21,792 nt of DNA from Larix sibirica (GCA_004151065.3 NWUY0300026027.1:1-21792); one strand, 5' to 3'; shown: positions 1 through 9,960, counted from the stretch's first letter. Notes: generated from the letters alone by a model not told the origin. Numbers and translations are program-made.

Positions 1-240
1 AGAGGTGTGGCTCTAAGTTTTGTTGGTTTTCCCTGTTAAGGATTTTCAGGGTAAATCTCTGTGTATTATGTGTGAATGTTGTGGTGTAATCTCTATCTTG
101 AAATCCATTCAAGATACACCCATCTATGCATGTTATATTGTGAGCGCTTGCACTTCAAAAAAGAAACACAACATATAAATGAAAACACCTTCTTTCCATT
201 GCAATCTTTGGAATGGAATGATATGCCACCTTTTTTTGCA
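1..240. other. Leading flank, no gene recognised
   Basis: No convincing coding sequence is seen. Bases 1-60 contain a small inverted repeat (CCCTG ... CAGGG around 31-51) in a context that loosely resembles the R/U5 part of a copia LTR, but this is too weak to call. The Helentron must begin in or before this stretch, because recognisable protein homology is already under way by about 320. No 5' terminus could be placed. Confidence 0.3.
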
Positions 241-318
241 TTGAACATGTACATATGTAAATATTGTAAAAAAAGGTTTGCAATTCTGAGATACTGGTTT
301 TTACAACGCCTCTAAATA

Positions 319-1127
319 TTCGTCGAAACCCCTCCTTGCGTGTTGTACACATGTTGACATATTTGGAGGAGCGACTTGTTTCGCCGAGAATGATTTCGCT
401 CAAATCCGACAACTAGGATACAAACGAGCTCAGTTAGGGTTGACTGGCATAGTCATCACAGTACTTGCATATTTGGAAAAAAATTCAAACAACATTGCCT
501 AGAAGTATCAACGATGCCATGACAATTGCAATAATGCTGAAATGAAAATTGGAATATAAAAATGCTTACATTTCTGGAAATGCTCAGCCGAATATTGTCA
601 TTCTTGCATTGAAAACGCTTTGTTCCACAGAAATTTACAAATTAGAACATGCTAGTATCATTGAAGATTGGGAATCAAAATTCAATGAAATGGCAACCAA
701 ACAACATATTGAAACTTCAACTACAAATTCATTCAACAAAGATGAAATCTTTTCACTTTTCGAGGACATTGATGCAACAAAAATGGAACCAACAACTGAA
801 ACATTGGTACATGGGTATGGAGACACTCATCTGATAGATGATTTGGCCAATAAGCTAATTGAAATAGCATCTTCGGGGAACTATTGTCCTTTGGGAATTT
901 TCCAAGATAGGTTTTCTAAAGAGCTCAATTTCCCAACACTTTTTTATGGATCTAGTCGGCCACAAGACATCTATGATATATATCGATACCAAAATATAGT
1001 ACAATGGGAGATCCAACATGAGAGCATGGACTTTGAAGCACACCCTACAAATTTTTTCTTCAAAACAATAAAAGTATGGATAGGCCAAATTTCTAGTATT
1101 GCATGGATATCTATTCGTATAGGGTAA
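319..1127 (+). pseudogene. Helentron Rep-helicase, N-terminal part (DUF6570-like, start of Helitron_like_N)
   Basis: Around 340-392 one frame reads EERLVSPRM. After a one-base shift the next frame continues with FAQIRQLGYKRAQLGLTG, the usual N-terminal helitron helicase-like (DUF6570) signature. From 549 a frame of 192 codons carries YKNAYISGNAQPNIVILALK, which fits the segment following DUF6570, and then LGIFQDRFSKELNFPTLFYG, which opens the Helitron_like_N domain. Near 1110 the homology passes into the overlapping next frame. Before 549 there is a stop at about 498 and more shifts, so this piece is broken in at least three places. It is the least conserved part of the polyprotein in most families, so the exact start is unknown. 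Confidence 0.72.
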
Positions 1128-1558
1128 TCGAAGGCAAAAGATGTCAATCACAATCCAATCTTGAAAAGATCGTTAGATCTCCGTTTGCATATCGCACACT
1201 TAAAGCTATTCGTACATCTCCTGACTACTTTGACATGAAGAAAGATATTTTCTCAATGATCTGGCAACTAGGTCCGCCAACTTTCTTTCTCAGTTTTACA
1301 ACAGCTGAGCATCTTTGGGATCCTTTGTGCAATGATGTGAAACACCTGGATAAAAAAGACCTTTACCAATCACCTAGATTGTTTTCAAACAATGACATCG
1401 ACATGTTGATAAAAAAACACCTGGTCGTTTGCAGTTGCTACTACATACACAAAATGTCATCGCTTAGATCTTTGCTCCTAAAAAATAATTTCCTTTTTGG
1501 CAAGGTCAATGATTTTTTTTTTCACAACCGAGTTCCAACAAAGGGGCAACGAGCATGA
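1103..1558 (+). pseudogene. Helentron Rep, Helitron_like_N core segment
   Basis: The frame contains SPDYFDMKKDIFSMIWQLGP followed by PTFFLSFTTAEHLWDPL. This 'QLGPPTFFLSFTTAE' block is one of the most constant signatures of Helitron/Helentron Rep proteins, lying just upstream of the HUH motif. Near the end, FGKVNDFFF matches the expected lead-in to the catalytic histidines. The frame is lost in a run of T at about 1513-1521, after which homology resumes one frame over. The role in an intact element is part of the replication-initiator nuclease that nicks and joins single strands during rolling-circle transposition. Confidence 0.8.
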
Positions 1559-2180
1559 ACACGGTCTGCTTTGGATTCAAGATGCACCCGTCTATGGAAA
1601 GAATAGTAATCATGAAATAACATCTTTTGTAGATCGTTATATTTCAACAGACTCTGCTTTGCTTTCCAAAGACCTCAAAAAAATTCGAACACATCGACAC
1701 ACAAGAACTTGCAAAAAACATCACAACTCTAAATGCATATTTCAATTTCCAATGTTCCCCATTAACACCATAATTGTTTTAGAACCCATAAAACATGCTT
1801 TCGACAATTTAGAGGAGAAAACAAAGTTGCTTTCCTTCCTTCTTGAATCTAAACAATATCCCAAAAACATGTCCTTTGACTCTTTTCTTGGAGAGTTAAA
1901 CTTGAGCAAAGACAATTACATTATTCTATTGAGATGTTCAATCAATCAGCCCACATTGCTTTTAAAGAGAGACCCTTCATATATTTGGATAAATCCATTC
2001 GCAAGAGGGATTCCTGAATTATGGGGAGCAAATAGTGATGCTCAATTCATTCTAGATGCATATGCCACCGCAACATATGTTAACTCATACATAATAAAAC
2101 TGGGTAGGCCCATGACAATGGCTCTAAAAAAATCAAGGAAGACTCCATTTCCAATAATTTCGGCCAGCTTGAAACAATAA
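1497..2180 (+). pseudogene. Helentron Rep catalytic domain (HUH motif and paired tyrosines)
   Basis: This 227-codon frame holds the catalytic heart of the rolling-circle nuclease. EFQQRGNEHEHGLLWI gives the His-x-His metal-binding motif (codons 20 and 22, bases 1554-1562). It is followed by HTRTCKKHHNSKCIFQFP, a Cys/His-rich stretch typical of Helentrons. The C-terminal end has DAYATATYVNSYIIK; tyrosines at codons 194 and 198, spaced by three residues, fit the two catalytic tyrosines that attack the nicked strand, and another tyrosine lies at codon 189. So all key residues are visible in this piece. It overlaps the previous frame across a T homopolymer and loses its frame near 2170, where the next segment takes over. 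Confidence 0.85.
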
Positions 2181-2656
2181 GAAAACTTGGGAACACACTT
2201 TTGAACATGCAACAAATGTCCATGAGGAAAGCAGGCCACATTGTGCTTTCTTTGCCTCTTCACTCATCCTCGAGAAGGACAATTTTCGTCAATACTGCCC
2301 CAGATGATAAAAGGACTGTTGTTTTTAAAAAACCATCTTTGTTGCAAAATGAGCCAGATGATTATGAAAACATTATTTCACCATCTATAATAGATAAATA
2401 CATTGATCGCCCACACAAACTTGAAAATGTCACTTTAGCTAAATACCCATCTTGCTATTTCCTTGTCAATGAAAAAACAATCAAGCGAAGTAGACCATGT
2501 ATAATTCGATATGTTCGATACAATCCAGGAAAAGATCCTGAAAACTTTGCAGGGGGAAGCTTTTGCTTTTCGTACCTTTCAGAGACATCTACAGCTTGTT
2601 GGAGAATCCCATGGAAACATGGACAACATCCTATGAAAGACACAAAACGCAAATAA
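2174..2656 (+). pseudogene. Helentron Rep-helicase linker region
   Basis: After another frame change near 2174 the text continues as RKLGNTLLNMQQMSMRKAGH, then LSLPLHSSSRRTIFVNT, then HKLENVTLAKYPSCYF, and finally RPCIIRYVRYNPGKDPENFA. These blocks, in this order, are the conserved linker between the Rep domain and the helicase in Helentron polyproteins. The normal continuation after 'DPENFA' is a short acidic stretch that leads into the helicase; here the frame reaches stops at about 2654 and again before 2700, so the linker is degraded. It has no catalytic role of its own that can be read from sequence. Confidence 0.75.
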
Positions 2657-2671
2657 CTAATAACTAATATT

Positions 2672-3574
2672 GAATGACGTTTCTACCCAAAAGCTGCTGC
2701 AAAATGGGGCGACCTTGACATTGCAAAAGAAACTCTAGAAGCGCATATTCAAATGGCGTCTGAATCAACAACAATAGAAAAATCTATCACCAACCCAAAT
2801 GTTGTTGAAAGATATGATATACATGATGACCTTCTACAAAAAAGAGTTATGCACATGACAAAAGAGTTCAAAGTCTCGAATTTAATCGAAAAACTATTTG
2901 TTCTTAATCTAGAAGAATACATATCTGCTAGGAGAAATCTGAATGTTGAGCAACAATCTTTAGTGAAAGAAATTATAATGAAAAAAAAAAATCCTTTAAA
3001 GCCAGTCCATTTGTTCCTTACAGGAAGTGCTGGCACAGGGAAAACACATACTGCAAAAGCCCTTTTTAATGCTCTTGTATTTTTCTATGACAAGGAACTT
3101 GGCAGCGATCCATTGAAAAGAAAAGGTCTTGTCGCTGCATTGATAGGGAAAGCAACAAATCAAGTTACTGGTGTCACGATACACTCTGCTTTCAAGCTTC
3201 CTTTGAATTCGACACATTTCCTCCCTTTAAGCTCAAACACACTAGATCTCTTAACGAAAGACTTCGAACAGCTTAGAGTCCTTTTGCTTGACGAAGCTTC
3301 TTTAATAGGTTCCAAGATGCTTTATAACATAGACAAACAACTACGTGAAATAATGCACACTCCCACAAAATCATTTGGAAATATTGATGTCATTTTTTGT
3401 GGCAATCTCTTCCAAGCAGAACGTGTACATGACTCATGGATCTTTGAATTTCCAAGTTTCCAGCAACAAAAGTTCCCCTATAGCTTTTGGCCTGACTCTG
3501 TAAAATATTTTGAACTAAAATACGTTGTCAGACAAACCAACGAACAATTCATATTTAAAATAAATTCATTTTGA
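2672..3574 (+). pseudogene. Helentron Pif1-type helicase, N-terminal half (motifs I-III)
   Basis: The main frame from 2753 (273 codons) carries superfamily 1 Pif1-like helicase motifs in order. Walker A is GSAGTGKT at bases 3023-3046. Motif Ia follows with ALIGKATNQVTGVTIHSAF. Walker B is LLLDEAS with Asp-Glu at 3290-3295. Motif III is FCGNLFQ at 3395-3415, where the family normally has GD. A block reading FELKYVVRQTNEQF precedes the loss of frame at a stop near 3572. Homology upstream (AAAKWGDLDIAKETLEAHIQ, from about 2690) is in the same frame, so 2753 need not be a true start. In an active element this part binds ATP and unwinds the displaced strand after Rep nicking. Confidence 0.87.
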
Positions 3575-3591
3575 TTTTAAATAGCATCTGA

Positions 3592-4352
3592 ATGGGCAAC
3601 CAAACCTTGGAAGATGTGCAATTTTTGAATCAGGATTGCCATAGACAACCACCAATTGACCCATCATTCACCTATCTTTATTACCGCAACAAAGATGTTG
3701 ATGAACACAACTAAAAAATGCTTTTCATTGTCGAAACCGAGTCATTTACTTTCGTGGCACATGATACTAAAGTAGATCAATTTGAAAACATTTTTTATCC
3801 ACAAAAAAAAATCCAACTCCCCTCTACAATCACAGTAAAGAAAGACATGCTCGTTGAGCTTGTGGGTGGAAACTACTCTATTGAAGATGGCCTTGTCAAT
3901 GGTGCAGAAGGCATTTTCAAATACTTTTGTGACTCGTCCCCTGCCGTTGTCTGGATCGAGTTTACAGAACCAAAGATTGGCACAATTTCGAGAGCTGGTA
4001 TGCAACACCTGTACACTGACCCTATTATGTGCAATTGGACACCAATCAAGAAGATCACAACACAATTCTCCTTGGCAATAAAATAAATTTCATTCGAACA
4101 CAATTTCCACTCCAACTTGCATGTGCTCAAACAATTCATAAAGCTCAAGGATTGACATTAGAAAAATTGGCATTGGACCCAAAAGGAGTCACAAAACATG
4201 ACCTTGTCTACATTGCATTGTCCCCTGTTAAAAGCATTGAATCTCTTTATCTTATAAATAAATCGCAGCCAAAAAACTTATTTGTATCATCAAAAGTAAG
4301 TGCCGAGCTAAGTAGACTAGAGCAAAATGCAAGTTTGCATTTTGCATTTTGA
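3592..4352 (+). pseudogene. Helentron Pif1-type helicase, C-terminal half (to motif VI)
   Basis: Homology resumes at 3592 with QFLNQDCHRQPPIDPSF and FTYLYYRNKDVDEHN, meets one in-frame stop at 3712-3714, and continues to 4086 with KKDMLVELVGGNYSIEDGLV and NGAEGIF, the usual Pif1-type loop and OB-like region. A frame change near 4080 leads to FPLQLACAQTIHKAQGLTLE (motif VI region, about 4106-4165) and then HDLVYIALSPVKSIESLYL before a stop at 4350-4352. All C-terminal motifs of the Helitron helicase family can therefore be seen. The lesions counted here are one stop, one frame change and an ill-defined stretch at 3575-3591 at the join with the N-terminal half. Confidence 0.85.
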
Positions 4353-5021
4353 ATATGGCAAGAATTCGATTCCTAACACTTAACACATTTTCATATATTC
4401 GCTTAACACACGCAGTTTGATTATGCACATCGAAGACATTGCAAATGACAATGAACTAATGCAAATCAAAGATTGTATGCCCTTCAAGAAACCCACATGC
4501 ATTTGCCCCCTAAGACGTCTATCTTTAAGGAACGTTTCAATTGCATTGGAACTTGCTCGGTTCATGGACTTTTCACAGCCATAAAAAATAATATTCCAAT
4601 CCTTGAAACAATGATTTATAATGAAACCATGTTCGAGGCAATTGTCGTTGACCTGCAACTACCCAACAGTATTCTAAGTCTTGTCAATATTTACAATAGA
4701 CCAATTAGCATTGACGACAAATATTTGTTCCATGTCTTGTCCAACATTTTGTTCAAAAACGAAAAGAATGCACTTCTTCGTATTGCAGGTGACTTCAACG
4801 TTGACATGTTGAAAGAAACATTGTGCCAAAAAAATTTGCAATCGTTTATGCATTCTCACAATCTTAAACTAAAAACACATAAAGCAACAACAAATTATGG
4901 TTCTATGATTGACCACCTATGGACAAACATAGATCTTGAAAACATTTGCTTTGCCGTTTCTGATGCCCATTGGTCTGATCATTTTATTAGTCTCCTGTCA
5001 ATTCCTTTTAGTTGCATCTGA
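4353..5021 (+). pseudogene. Helentron AP-endonuclease-like (EEP) domain
   Basis: Directly after the helicase comes an endonuclease/exonuclease/phosphatase fold like that of non-LTR retrotransposons. A first strand reading RFLTLNTFS (about 4365-4391) supplies the usual Asn. After frame damage at about 4390-4472 the 182-codon frame from 4473 gives LQETH (Glu at codon 6), SLVNIYNRP, AGDFNVD (Asp 107, Asn 109), TNYGSMIDHLWTN (Asp 147) and WSDHF (Asp 169, His 170). These are the metal-binding and catalytic positions of the AP-like nuclease family and all are present. A C-terminal endonuclease of this kind is the defining extra domain of Helentrons. It is not a LINE fragment, since no reverse transcriptase follows. 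The frame ends at 5021. Confidence 0.83.
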
Positions 5022-5801
5022 TCTGCTTCTATTGCATCTCTCAGTTGCACTTGTTGCTGCCTTTGTGTTTATGTTTTACCTTTCACAATTTTCTTAATCC
5101 ATTCGCATTTCTGTTTGTTGCCATCCTCTTCAATGTTTCAAATACTTTGGAAATAGACTATGGTTTATTGCCAAGCACAGTATGCATTCGGTCAAAAAGA
5201 AGATTTTTACAACAACAAAAAAAATCCAAATGAAAGTCATTTTCTATTCTGCTACAGTTAACATGCCCTTGCCTTTCTTTTCCTGCACCTATGTTTCTGG
5301 CGCCAACCTTTGCTCAAGACAATAAATAAAAAAACAACGAAAAAAAATTACTTGTAACATACTTAATCAACACTTATTTCCTTAGTCTTAGTACATTCTT
5401 GTCATGTCGACAATATCAAATTTGATCAACATTTCAAAAACAAGAAACTTCTACTCAATGTGTTCCAACGACATTTGCAAACTCTTTGCCATATACCGTT
5501 GCCACAGCCAATGTTTCCATCGCAATTTTTTGCTTTGGTCCGCTTTCAATCTTGGCATAACGAACATGTTCATTGCCATTTGCATATGAAATTTTTCCTT
5601 TCGTATTTGCCACCACCCATGCAAAATCTTTTGCCAGCATTCTCATCCACAAAATGCATAGATGTTCTAAAACAAAACAAAAAACACAGAAAACTAAATT
5701 TGAAGACATTTTTTTGAAAAAAATTGCTATTTTCATTATCGGGTCTTAGTTTTCCTCAACTTATGATTTATGTTTCTATCTAAAACATATGATGCAACTC
5801 T
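5022..5801 (+). other. AT-rich spacer between endonuclease and RPA-like gene
   Basis: No gene is supported here. Open frames of up to 93 codons on either strand have biased, low-complexity composition (Phe, Cys, Lys) and no recognised motif. The stretch probably holds the 3' end of the first transcription unit and the promoter and 5' leader of the RPA-like gene. A pyrimidine-rich tract ending in CTTTCAG just before 5817 would suit a leader-intron acceptor. Confidence 0.4.
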
Positions 5802-5912
5802 TTGCTCTACTTTCAGAGTTGTCCTTCTTTGGGAATTGGAAAAAACAGAAACAACGTTATAAATAAACAACAACAACTTCAGCAACATTTCTGCAACCAA
5901 AAGAACATTGAA

Positions 5913-7888
5913 ATGACATCAACATCAATGAACACTTCAGATGAAAAAACTCTTTCCTCTTCGCAAGATGTTGGAGAGAACATTTCTATGGGAACAACTG
6001 CAATGGCTATTGCAAACACATCAGTCAGTAGCTCCAAAAGGTAAAACTGTTTTCAAGTGATACTGATGTTTTTTGCTTCTTGTTTATTTTTTTTATATAG
6101 TCTGCTTTTGCTTTTCCATTTGACATGGTCTTTGATGACTTCCTCTACACTTTCATTTTCCAAGAAAAAAAACAATATTCGTTGTTCCTTGGTCTTCAGT
6201 CATTAAACAGTCCTTTTTGCTCTTTCATGTTGGTGTCATTATGTCTGCAGGTTCAAACAACTAGCCATGACACCATCCTCTGTCATACAACTATGTACTG
6301 CATCGCATAGCAATATTTTTGAAGGAGATGGCTTGGTTGTGTATGGACCTGCACAAAATCAAAATCAAAATTCCCCTGTGAAAACAAGGATTCTGCACGC
6401 GGATCTTGTTGATAGAGATGGCTTGATGACAATCACAGTTACTATGAATGATAGTCTCATAAATCGATTTGGCTCCTTTTTATTGCCAGGAACAAGTGTC
6501 AGAATAACTGGCTTCGAACTTAAAAAGAAGGGCGAATATGACCGCGGAGATGCAATAAACTCAATAGCAATATTGCCAACCACACTCGTTGAAACAATAG
6601 ACCAAGTCTGCAAAATGCGTGCTCTTCCTCCAGACATGTCAATCAATGAGCTGGTGTCATCAGAAGAGGCATACGTTGTTGGTTCTGTTGCGGTTATTGT
6701 TGTTGCTTGCCAATACAGTAACAGGCAGTTGGACTTTTACATTAGGGATGGTCAAACTGCAAATGACTATGCAAATGTATGCGCACGATCATTTTCAATA
6801 AGAGATGGAAAAGAAACTTAAACTTCTATTCTGTTTCAATTTATTTTCAAACTTGAAATCTTGTTTTCTGTTTTCTTTGCTATGCCTGCAAAAAATTACT
6901 GTGAATAGACCTGTCTCTATTCATTGCATTCAAACTCGTTGTCTGATTGTCAACTGTTTTGTTTTGCTTTGCTATTAACCGTTCCAGGTAAATGAAAACT
7001 ACAAAAGTTTCTTCCCCCAAGTGCAGCAACAGCTTGCACACGATGAGCCACCTCTCTACCTTATCAAGAACATTGTAAGGTCGGGTCCAAAAGGCAGCCA
7101 TTTGATGAAGACCTCGCAGGCCACATTCATCGATCCCCTAAACGATGCATCAGCGATTCTGAAAGCTTGGTTCCAATTATTGAAGCTAAAACACAAGTAA
7201 GACATTTTCAATTGCTTTTCCTCTGTAATTTGAAATGACACCTCTTTCTCAATTGTTTCATGGCAGGCTTCTTGCTATATGCAATTTCCAGATATCTTAT
7301 CAATTTCTGATAAGAGAAACAGTCTTCTTTTATTGGAGATCATTTCAATTGCTTGAATTGTTCCTTGTTTCAATTGACACAATGAATTAACTACTTTCTC
7401 TAGAACAGCTAGCCTGCTTGTGACCATGAAAAATCTTCGGCATCTGTTTCCTTCTTAAACCTGTTGTCTCCTTTGTTCTGTGTCAGGATTTAAAATAAAA
7501 AAAAAAAAGGAAAACAAAAAACAAAAACATAAAAATGCACTTTCAGCACTTGTAGTATGTCTTTACACGATTTGCTTTTTTTGTTATTGCAATGTTCGCA
7601 TATAGTCATATTTTCCATGACATTGTCCTAACTGTAGTATGCCATAAATTTTGTCAGATATATGGAGCACTTGGGATCAAGAATGCATTCGCACCACCAT
7701 TCCAATGCACATGTGCAGAATGCAAGCTTCCTATGATTCAGAGTACAACGTTCTGTTCATTTTGCAATCGCGAAACGCCCACTACATATGAACATATTCT
7801 GCATTGCAAACGGGGAACAGATGAAGGCATCATTGAATGCACACTGCAAGCAGCGATTGTAGCTATATCATATGACCAGTATTGCTAA
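5913..7888 (+). CDS. RPA-like single-stranded DNA-binding protein, spliced, transposon-borne
   Basis: Four likely exons are seen: 5913-6040 (Met start, Ser/Thr-rich lead), 6251-6776, 6988-7196 and 7658-7888. The first two introns are GT...AG and keep phase: 6041-6250 (GTAAAA...TGCAG) and 6777-6987 (GTATGC...TCCAG). Exon 2 has an OB-fold-like pattern, for example GDGLVVYGPAQNQN, KTRILHADLVDRDGLMTITV and QLDFYIRDG. The last exon has a zinc ribbon, CTCAEC then CSFC ten residues later, followed by GIIECTLQAAIVAI, as in the C-terminal OB fold of RPA70. The exon 3/4 join does not keep phase directly, so an extra exon between 7197 and 7657 is likely; one candidate starts at about 7267. RPA-like proteins bind single-stranded DNA and often accompany plant Helitrons, presumably protecting the displaced strand. 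The gene may continue past 7888. Confidence 0.62.
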
Positions 7889-8105
7889 ACATGAGTTTCA
7901 TCAACTATCTTCAATCTCCGAAAATTCAACCATCAAGGACTCTTCACCTTGGCCATGAACAACAGGATTCTCGATTGCAAAAAAACCTGACCAGAAGGTA
8001 TGAATAAACCCTTCTTCTGAATCAAACCTAAAAATCACTTTTTCACTTCCTTTGATTTTGCAACTCAGACTTCAACATGCTGTTGGAACATACCCGTTCC
8101 AACTT
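7886..8105 (+). other. Possible continuation of the RPA-like gene
   Basis: Just past the stop at 7886-7888 another frame reads AKHEFHQLSSISENSTIKDS and stays plausible to about 7994, where CAGAAG is followed by GTATGA, a reasonable splice donor. A pyrimidine-rich acceptor ending in CAACTCAG lies at about 8069. This suggests that the zinc-ribbon exon is either frameshifted at about 7885 or spliced onwards. Homology is too thin to choose. Confidence 0.3.
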
Positions 8106-9430
8106 TTCCTGTCGCCAGAATTTAATCTCTTGCAATTTACTGTTTTATCTGTTTCTTTTTGGCACCTTGACTAAAACTGCATTAAGGTCCAATACAAAAT
8201 CTAATACAACCAAAGCAATTGCTTCTTATATACCGTGAGTGTGAAAAATTTTGCTGCCTATTATCAATTTCTGAAATCCATGGCTTAAATGTTTTATACA
8301 ATTAGATATATTGACATAGCCAATACAATGGCCCACACATTGTTCTCTCTAACTAGTTCACAGTATAATGTGGATGGCTTTTGCCTACCTGCAACTGACA
8401 TCTTCATACATCCATTGATTTATCAGCATAATTGTTGTTTCAATCCACATAGTCTTTTGAATGCTTCCTAGATAGATCATTGATAGTTGGTCAATGCTCC
8501 TGTGTCAGATCATATCTTTACAGTGCCATATTATGGCACACTTGACCGGACACTTGCTATGTCTAATTTATATACTGCTCATGGCTTCTGTCTTTCATTT
8601 ATAGCAATTGTCTCCATTGCCACATTTGTTGTGCACAACTATTTGCTCCCACTGCTCTAATTGCTCTTGTAAAAGAAATACTTATCTCACACACTGAACA
8701 AGCTAAAATCTCACATAGTATCCTTCCTTCGTATTGTTTCAAAATAAATGAAAATATCAGTGAAATAGACAATAGTTTTTTTTTTTAAGTCTGTTTGGTT
8801 GCCGTAATTGCTGAAAAAATAAAACCAGTGTTTGCTTTAACTGACTGAACAGCTTAGATAAAGTTCCCAGAAATCTATTTGTAATCATTGTTAAAAACAA
8901 ATTATCCAGTTTATATGCCAAACTGCACTTGGCTGCTCAGCTAACACATGACAGCTATTCCTTACCAATACCAAAGAGAAAACAACAAAAAGAATATATA
9001 GCACATAAACTATTATCACTGTAAACCGCCACCGTAAGAAATCTGGCCAGATTTAACAGCAAAATAGCTTTTTTTTTCCTGCCCAACACTTTGTCTCACT
9101 GGCTTTTTTTTCAGTTGTTTTTTCCTGTATATACCACTTTGAAACTTGTTTTTTTTTTAAAACAATGGAAACGGGCAAAAAACTTCAACATTCAACATTG
9201 CAAACATGCAAAAAAAAACATTGACCCACAAACTCTTAGATGTATGTCATCCAACGTTGTTCTTTGAATAGTTAATAAAAACATATTCAAATACAAGAAA
9301 TCATAATTCTTGTCCATGCCCAATAAAACAAAGAAAAAAAAAACTTAGTTCGTAGGAAAATTTCCATTGACAGTTGCATAGAGCAGTTCTTTATTTTTCA
9401 TCATCTAAGTAAAAAAAAAATCTAAAAAAT
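8106..9430. other. AT-rich non-coding stretch
   Basis: No gene is seen. Homopolymer runs of A and T are frequent, and short open frames lack any family signature. A perfect hairpin lies at 8523-8539. The stretch could be the 3' non-coding part of the Helentron, but no terminus was recognised. Confidence 0.4.
8523..8539. repeat. Short perfect inverted repeat (hairpin)
   Basis: The arms GTGCCATA and TATGGCAC pair perfectly across one T. Short palindromes are found near Helentron 3' ends, but nothing else here marks a terminus, so its role is unknown. Confidence 0.5.
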
Positions 9431-9432
9431 TG

Positions 9433-9960
9433 CATAAAAGTCATGCCTTCACAGTCTTATGCCTCTTGAATTTGAACTTTGGAATAGCAATATACACAAC
9501 ATTTGCAAAGTTGTTGCAAATAGCAGAATTCTTGAAATGTGTGTGCTTGGTCAACAGTGCTTGAACTATGGACTCTTTGTATTTATCTGAAACAACCAAT
9601 TCAGACTGTGTACAGATTCCAAAATACCACAACCAGTGCTGCACATATTTAGTAGTAATGCTTCTATCATTGTTTGCAGAAATAAAACATGGTCATGTGA
9701 ACTGCATACTAATGAACATACCTGTTTGCTCGATCACTGATACTTGCATACATGATTGACAATGTTTCAATGTTGATTGCAGGCTGCCCAAACATTGTTT
9801 TGAAAAAAAAACAGGTATGGTTAATTGTAAATTTATTTCAGTCTCAAATTCAGAAATCTTTATCATAAAGTTCCTTACACTGTTTGCAATGTGCAGCAAG
9901 CAGCTGTTGTCAATGCTGCCATTTTTGCTACAAAGAAACTGCACAACTACACTTTCTTGT
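9433..9960 (-). other. Doubtful minus-strand exons, unrecognised
   Basis: On the minus strand, an open segment from about 9644 down to 9441 reads HWLWYFGICTQSELVVSDKY and ends with IPKFKFKRHKTVKA and a stop. It starts right after a good acceptor (TATGTGCAG). Upstream, another short segment reading AINIETLSIMYASISDRAN sits between an acceptor-like TTGGGCAG and a donor-like GTATGT. Another open piece lies at about 9890-9950. The composition looks more protein-like than its surroundings, but the reading phase does not carry cleanly across the proposed junction and I recognise no family. It could be a small gene carried by the Helentron, a captured host gene fragment, or chance. Confidence 0.22.

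Larger units (their letters stand above)
240..8100 (+). mobile_element. Helentron (Helitron2-like) rolling-circle transposon, decayed, ends undefined
   Basis: The order is DUF6570-like N-terminus, Helitron_like_N, HUH Rep with two tyrosines, Pif1-type helicase and AP-type endonuclease, then a spliced RPA-like gene, all on the + strand. In known families, a C-terminal endonuclease next to the helicase marks Helentrons rather than canonical plant Helitrons, while RPA-like genes are usual companions of plant Helitrons. The Rep part also carries a 'HTRTCKKHHNSKC' cysteine/histidine stretch of Helentron style. Several frameshifts and a few stops break the main frame, yet domain identity is clear almost throughout, so decay is moderate compared with the retroelements to the right. 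The coordinates are the limits of recognisable coding sequence. Neither terminus nor the target-site junctions were identified. Confidence 0.82.

Noticed and set aside
1-110. Possible copia LTR end
   Set aside because: Only a loose similarity to R/U5 text and a 5-bp inverted repeat; no polypurine tract, primer site or terminal dinucleotides support it.
4473-5021. LINE endonuclease fragment inserted after the helicase
   Set aside because: It follows the helicase at once on the same strand, no LINE reverse transcriptase follows, and a C-terminal endonuclease is the known Helentron arrangement.
5404-5736. Overlapping open frames on both strands of the spacer
   Set aside because: Low-complexity composition, no motif, no splice structure; likely chance frames in AT-rich DNA.
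8289-8471. 60-codon open frame on the + strand
   Set aside because: No recognisable family, no start context, composition like the surrounding non-coding DNA.
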